Below, piece by piece: positions 28,827 through 31,734 of a stretch of 31,734 bases of DNA. The translations under genes were made by a program, and so were the position numbers. The notes beneath the pieces are model-generated. The model did no database searches, was not told the origin of the DNA, and saw nothing but the letters and a program-made list of their open reading frames with translations. The stretch spans positions 1 to 31,734 of the IMG/VR virus record IMGVR_UViG_3300047554_000144; one strand, 5' to 3'. Origin of the DNA: a virus. Each line of letters opens with the position of its first letter. Position 1 is the first letter of the stretch.

Positions 28827-29111
28827 ATGAGCAAGACACCAACGTATTACATCGGCAAGCTGAAGCAGATAGAGGCGAAGGATGTGGTGCAGGACTTCCA
28901 ACCAGACAACTACAATCTGGGGACTGCACTCACCTACCTGATGAGGGCAGGCAAGAAGCCTAACAACCCCATCACCCAAGACATCAAGAAGGCCATCGCC
29001 CATCTTGAGTTTGAATTAGAACGCCAAATCCACCTATCAGCACAAGATGAGCAATCAAGAGTTAGCGCAACAAGCGAAGTCAAATCAGTTGAGTATGCAG
29101 TACTATACTAA
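28827..29111 (+). CDS. DUF3310-like protein, 94 aa
   Basis: ATG 28827 gives MSKTPTYYIGKLKQIEAKDV; ATG 28797 is possible but starts within a few bases of a -7-like box. NYNLGTALTYLMRAGKKPNN and DIKKAIAHLEFELER are the classic DUF3310 pattern, small phage proteins in nucleotide metabolism or replication gene clusters. The C-terminal tail after about residue 70 is polar. First gene of the rightward replication operon. Confidence 0.7.
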   Translation: MSKTPTYYIGKLKQIEAKDVVQDFQPDNYNLGTALTYLMRAGKKPNNPITQDIKKAIAHLEFELERQIHLSAQDEQSRVSATSEVKSVEYAVLY

Positions 29112-29292
29112 TCCAGCCAAACGCAGAAAGATTGACTTCATCCTTGAGGAGTGTGCTTCTCTGTTCGCCAACTGCGGCAACTCGTATGCTGAACGCCAAC
29201 AGGCGAAATACAAAGAGCAAGAGCTACTCGCAGAGGTAGCAAAGCTTGACCACCACTTCGCCATCCAATGCGGTTACCAGCAGGCAGACTAA
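29047..29292 (+). CDS. Hypothetical helical protein, 81 aa
   Basis: Overlaps the DUF3310-like gene by 65 bases. MSNQELAQQAKSNQLSMQYY, RKIDFILEECASLFANCGNS, AKYKEQELLAEVAKLDHHFA. All-helical with a Glu/Lys-rich end. It overlaps the RusA gene by 25 bases. Not recognised beyond its place in the operon. Confidence 0.55.
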   Translation: MSNQELAQQAKSNQLSMQYYTNPAKRRKIDFILEECASLFANCGNSYAERQQAKYKEQELLAEVAKLDHHFAIQCGYQQAD

Positions 29293-29654
29293 CATCCTAC
29301 AAGGTCACCGTAGGCAAAGTACCAAGCCTAAACGCCTTCTACGCATCCAAGCATTGGACAGTCCGTGCAAAGGCTAAAGAGAAGCATTGTGGTGAAGTGT
29401 TGCAACAACTGCAAGAGTACGACAAGTACGAGCTGAATAACGTGCAAATCAAGTGTAAGGTAAACTACCGATACGACTTGGACAATAGCGTGATGGCTAT
29501 CAAGTTCGCTCTGGATGCATTCAAGCAATGGGGAGGGATAAAGGATGACTCACCCAAGTACGTGAACCGAATCAAGATGACCCATTCCGATGCCATCCCA
29601 AAGGACACCGCTGAAATTATTTTTGAGGGTTGGGTGGTAGATTCAGAATCTTGA
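29268..29654 (+). CDS. RusA-like Holliday junction resolvase, 128 aa
   Basis: RusA signature: NYRYDLDNSVMAIKFALDAF with Asp70, Asp72, Asn73 and Asp83, then KQWGGIKDDSPKYVNRIKMT with Asp93-Asp94. These acidic residues bind the metal ions of RusA. The N-terminal strand (KVTVGKVPSLNAFYASKHW) and the end (DTAEIIFEGWVVD) complete the fold. It would resolve branched DNA from recombination or replication before packaging. The length is normal for the family. Confidence 0.8.
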   Translation: MRLPAGRLTSYKVTVGKVPSLNAFYASKHWTVRAKAKEKHCGEVLQQLQEYDKYELNNVQIKCKVNYRYDLDNSVMAIKFALDAFKQWGGIKDDSPKYVNRIKMTHSDAIPKDTAEIIFEGWVVDSES

Positions 29655-29668
29655 GTATATTTGCTCAA
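29630..29668 (+). promoter_or_regulatory. Promoter with palindrome around the -7 box
   Basis: TTG (29630-29632), 23-bp spacer, TATATTTG (29656-29663). The -7 box is flanked exactly by TTGAG (29651-29655) and CTCAA (29664-29668), a perfect 5-bp inverted repeat with the box in the centre. This makes a repressor or activator site likely. The leader AAAACCAATCA follows at 29672. Confidence 0.6.
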
Positions 29669-29684
29669 ACAAAAACCAATCACA

Positions 29685-29825
29685 ATGACTCTCTCACTCT
29701 CTCAAGAAACCTACACCCAAGCCCTGCAAGTGCAGCAGGCGCAAATCAAAGCACTCCAAGAAAAGGTAACCGAGCTACAAGCAAAGGTTGAAGTATTGGA
29801 GCAGCAAGCAATTCTATTCATTTAA
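29685..29825 (+). CDS. Small coiled-coil protein, 46 aa
   Basis: ATG 29685 follows the promoter and leader. MTLSLSQETYTQALQVQQAQ, IKALQEKVTELQAKVEVLEQ: heptad repeats with L/V at a and d, so a short coiled coil, ending QQAILFI. TAA is at 29823-29825. Could be a dimerising or adaptor peptide. Function unknown. Confidence 0.6.
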   Translation: MTLSLSQETYTQALQVQQAQIKALQEKVTELQAKVEVLEQQAILFI

Positions 29826-29838
29826 AACCAATCTAACA

Positions 29839-30273
29839 ATGGCTAAAATCGTAAGCATCACCCCGAAAGGGCAATGGCAAGACCTGTTTAAGTTGGAACT
29901 CCGCTTTGATAACGGAGACTTCGGAACGGCATTCGCCAAATCACCAACCCCCTCTTATGCCGTAGGCGATGAGGTGGATTACACCAAGAACGAAAAGGGT
30001 ACTATCAAAATCAATAAACCATTTACTGGTGGATTTAGTGGAGGTTCAGGAGGCAGCTTTGCCACCGCATTAAGAACGGCAGGTGATGACCGCTCCGCCT
30101 CCATTATCCGCCAAGTAGCTTTGAAGGCTGCGGTGGAGTACGCTTGTGCCGCAGGTCACGATGTGAATACCATCTTGGCTAACGCAGCAACATTCAATGA
30201 GTGGATGAACGGTAACCAATCTACCGCCACTCACCAAGAGCATTTTGCTTCACGCAACGAAAGCCCGTTCTGA
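29839..30273 (+). CDS. OB-fold-like, possible ssDNA-binding protein, 144 aa
   Basis: ATG 29839 follows the leader copy at 29824; in-frame starts further upstream lie in the previous gene. MAKIVSITPKGQWQDLFKLE, RFDNGDFGTAFAKSPTPSYA, VGDEVDYTKNEKGTIKINKP: five short strands as in OB folds. A Gly/Ser-rich linker (FTGGFSGGSGGSF) and a helical end (DRSASIIRQVALKAAVEYA) follow. It sits with RusA and the helicase, which suits a replication or recombination role. Binding is inferred from shape and context only. Confidence 0.5.
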   Translation: MAKIVSITPKGQWQDLFKLELRFDNGDFGTAFAKSPTPSYAVGDEVDYTKNEKGTIKINKPFTGGFSGGSGGSFATALRTAGDDRSASIIRQVALKAAVEYACAAGHDVNTILANAATFNEWMNGNQSTATHQEHFASRNESPF

Positions 30274-30295
30274 TTGGTTTCTTCGGGCGTTGCGT
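30252..30295 (+). ncRNA. 3' UTR hairpin whose loop complements the leader motif
   Basis: Arms ACGCAAC (30252-30258) with GTTGCGT (30289-30295) and GCCCG (30263-30267) with CGGGC (30284-30288), with a GAAA bulge. The 16-base loop includes TTCTGATTGGTTT (30268-30280), the exact reverse complement of AAACCAATCAGAA found at the leader at 2245-2257. The stop codon of the upstream gene lies at 30271-30273, in the loop. The strong terminator at 30297 would give the RNA a defined 3' end. It looks like a 3' UTR-derived small RNA or an antisense control element. Confidence 0.55.
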
Positions 30296-30296
30296 A

Positions 30297-30321
30297 AGAG
30301 CCTCCTTCGGGAGGCTTTTTT
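30297..30321 (+). terminator. Terminator with TTCG loop
   Basis: GCCTCC (30300-30305), TTCG, GGAGGC (30310-30315), then six T (30316-30321), with extra A-T pairs at the base. A TTCG tetraloop makes the stem very stable. It closes the OB-fold operon. Confidence 0.9.
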
Positions 30322-30337
30322 ATTTCAGTAATGTTTG

Positions 30338-30361
30338 TATATTAGCAACACCAATCAGAAT
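30338..30361 (+). promoter_or_regulatory. Probable promoter and leader for the helicase gene
   Basis: TATATTAG (30338-30345) is one base off TAnnTTTG; TAATGTTTG just upstream (30329-30337) is a second, imperfect candidate. No clear -33 TTG at the right distance. The leader ACCAATCAGAAT (30350-30361) follows and ends at the ATG. Confidence 0.4.
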
Positions 30362-31306
30362 ATGAAACATCCAGACTTACTACCAAACGAAGCCTCGCTT
30401 CCCTACCTTCAAAGGGCGTTGAAGGGTAAATACTTTGACACGGGCAAGCTCGGTGTCTACGAACTTGATGAGTACGTTCGCTTTAAAGATGGCGAGTTCA
30501 TCGTAGTCACAGGCCACGCCAACGTGGGCAAGACCCACACCTTGATGTACCTGATGCTTCTTCAGTCCTATAATATGGGTAAGAAGTGGCTCATCTACTC
30601 GGCAGAGAACGAGGTCGCATCCCTCAAACGTAAGCTCATTGAGTTTATGGTGTGCAAGCCAATTCAGGGAATTGATGAACTCACGATGCACCGCAAGCTA
30701 GACTGGATAAACGAGTACTTTCAGTTTATTGATGGCAACAGGCTATTCAACGCCTTTGACCTCATTGAGGTGATGGAGTCCATCAAGAACGAATGGGACT
30801 ACACAGGTGCATTGATTGACCCGTACAACTCGCTGACCACCGACCAAAAGAAGCTTGGAAAGACAGGGATGCACGAATACCACTACGAGGTAGCATCCGC
30901 CATTCGGGTATACGCCCACAAGAACAACGTGACCACCATTGTAAACACACACCCAGTTACGGAGGCTATGCGTAGGACTCACTACAAAGGACACCCATAC
31001 GAGGGTATGCCAATGCCACCGATGACTTCGGATATTGAAGGAGGAGGTAAGTGGGGTAACCGTGCCGATGCGGTAGTCATCATCCACCGATACTCGCAGC
31101 ACGAAACGGATTGGGTATACACCCACATCCACGTGCGTAAGGTCAAAGAGATGGAAACGGGAGGCCGTGTAACTCCGCTTGATACACCTCTTGTTCTTCA
31201 GTCAATGATTGGTAACGTAGGATTTAAGATAAATGGGCGTAATTTGCTTACGCAAAAGAGAGATGAGCCTGTTGAACTAATCAATCCCGATGATGTACCC
31301 TTCTGA
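30362..31306 (+). CDS. DnaB/RecA-type ATPase, replicative helicase-like, 314 aa
   Basis: ATG 30362 directly after the leader. Walker A GHANVGKT at 51-58, the sensor-like YSAENEVASLKRK near 79-91, Walker B GALIDPYNSL with Asp153, and the VNTHPVT motif with His197, as in DnaB C-terminal domains. The long insert (TEAMRRTHYKGHPYEGMPMP) and the end RKVKEMETGGRVTPL are also typical. There is no N-terminal DnaB or primase domain, so it may act with host primase. It probably unwinds phage DNA at the fork. Confidence 0.75.
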   Translation: MKHPDLLPNEASLPYLQRALKGKYFDTGKLGVYELDEYVRFKDGEFIVVTGHANVGKTHTLMYLMLLQSYNMGKKWLIYSAENEVASLKRKLIEFMVCKPIQGIDELTMHRKLDWINEYFQFIDGNRLFNAFDLIEVMESIKNEWDYTGALIDPYNSLTTDQKKLGKTGMHEYHYEVASAIRVYAHKNNVTTIVNTHPVTEAMRRTHYKGHPYEGMPMPPMTSDIEGGGKWGNRADAVVIIHRYSQHETDWVYTHIHVRKVKEMETGGRVTPLDTPLVLQSMIGNVGFKINGRNLLTQKRDEPVELINPDDVPF

Positions 31307-31604
31307 AGAACTCCACGACCTGTACATTAGGGAGAAGCAACTGATGCTTTCGGGTACGGCTATCTGGCTTGCCCATCAAGCAGCAGACAAGTCCAAAGGG
31401 CGTGAGATACAGGATGAACTCCTTGACCACGTTATGAACTGCCACAACGCAGACCAGCTCTTGCAGCAGTTTATTGACTACCGATTGTTTGCTAACCGCA
31501 AGCTCAACGAGGTAATGCTCGCCAACGCTCAACTCCGAATCAATAACGAGGAGATGGTAATGGAGATAGAACGATTGCAGCGCATAATAGAGGACAATCT
31601 ATGA
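31290..31604 (+). CDS. Hypothetical protein with C-terminal coiled coil, 104 aa
   Basis: ATG 31290 (31293 also possible) overlaps the helicase gene by 17 bases. MMYPSEELHDLYIREKQLML, HVMNCHNADQLLQQFIDYRL, then a coiled coil (MLANAQLRINNEEMVMEIER). Probably a partner of the replication proteins; not recognised. Confidence 0.5.
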   Translation: MMYPSEELHDLYIREKQLMLSGTAIWLAHQAADKSKGREIQDELLDHVMNCHNADQLLQQFIDYRLFANRKLNEVMLANAQLRINNEEMVMEIERLQRIIEDNL

Positions 31605-31734
31605 AGCAGATATTTTCTCCGTTTCAGCAATACGAATGCTTCCGTGTGGATGGCGTTGACTACATCTGCTTGGACTACCAAATCATCCAAAATTACGAAG
31701 ACAAACTTGTGGAGTGGTGCAGCTTCTTTAAATT
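31601..31734 (+). CDS. 5' part of the gene that spans the contig join
   Basis: ATG 31601 (ATGA overlap with the previous stop). MKQIFSPFQQYECFRVDGVD, then YICLDYQIIQNYEDKLVEWC up to the contig end. Continues in frame at base 3 of the window and stops at 122, about 76 residues in all. Cys-rich, no motif recognised. It joins the two ends of the contig into one operon. Confidence 0.75.
   Translation, partial: MKQIFSPFQQYECFRVDGVDYICLDYQIIQNYEDKLVEWCSFFK
31710..31734. repeat. Terminal direct repeat, right copy
   Basis: Matches bases 1-25 at 24 of 25 positions (C at 31726 against T at 17, both Phe codons in frame). Marks the circular join. Confidence 0.85.

Noticed and set aside
1-31734. Lysogeny module
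   Set aside because: No integrase, excisionase, CI/Cro-like repressor pair or attachment-site pair was found.

Overview
The window reads as one complete, circularly permuted genome of a small tailed phage (siphovirus-like, about 31.7 kb) that infects a Bacteroidetes/Flavobacteriia host. The first and last 25 bases are the same sequence with one silent mismatch, and the last gene (31601 onward) continues in frame across the join to a stop at 120-122 that overlaps the ATG of the first full gene. The host call rests on promoters of the Bacteroidetes type (TTG, 19-22 bp, TAnnTTTG), the near absence of Shine-Dalgarno sites, and protein families that I know mainly from Bacteroidetes and marine uncultured phages. 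I see no integrase, repressor, DNA polymerase or tRNA.

Layout. 1-3.9 kb: regulation and recombination (DnaA domain IV-like protein, sigma-like factor, AT-hook protein, possible nuclease, RecE-type exonuclease, several tiny genes). 3.9-6.75 kb: an AT-rich array of about a dozen very small genes joined by a 23-bp repeat that encodes the end of one protein (..FNTNEK) and the start of the next (MK..). 6.7-9.5 kb: two glycosyltransferases, then a free-standing HNH homing endonuclease lodged at the 5' end of a second, packaging-type HNH gene whose start has been duplicated and recoded. 9.5-11 kb: terminase small and large subunits. 11-17.7 kb: tail genes including a likely -1 frameshift gene and a short tape measure. 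17.7-24.3 kb: protease, scaffold, major capsid, tail-tube-like protein, portal, a GIY-YIG homing endonuclease and connector. 24.3-26.7 kb: fibre/receptor-binding proteins. 26.7-28.1 kb: lysis cassette (holin candidates, amidase, candidate unimolecular spanin). 28.2-28.6 kb: a leftward HNH gene. 28.8-31.7 kb: replication/recombination (DUF3310-like, RusA, OB-fold-like protein, DnaB/RecA-type ATPase). Everything is rightward except the HNH gene at 28.2-28.6 kb.

How it works together. RecE-like exonuclease, RusA, a possible ssDNA-binding protein and a helicase make a recombination-based replication set, perhaps recruiting host machinery through the DnaA-like protein. Several early genes share a 5' leader, AAAACCAATCAGA, just downstream of a TAnnTTTG box and just upstream of the ATG. 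One 3' UTR hairpin (30252-30295) carries the exact complement of that leader in its loop, next to a strong terminator. This suggests an RNA-level regulator of the leader-bearing genes, and with the cassette array it is the most unusual feature here. All functional calls are from reading the sequence; no database search was run.
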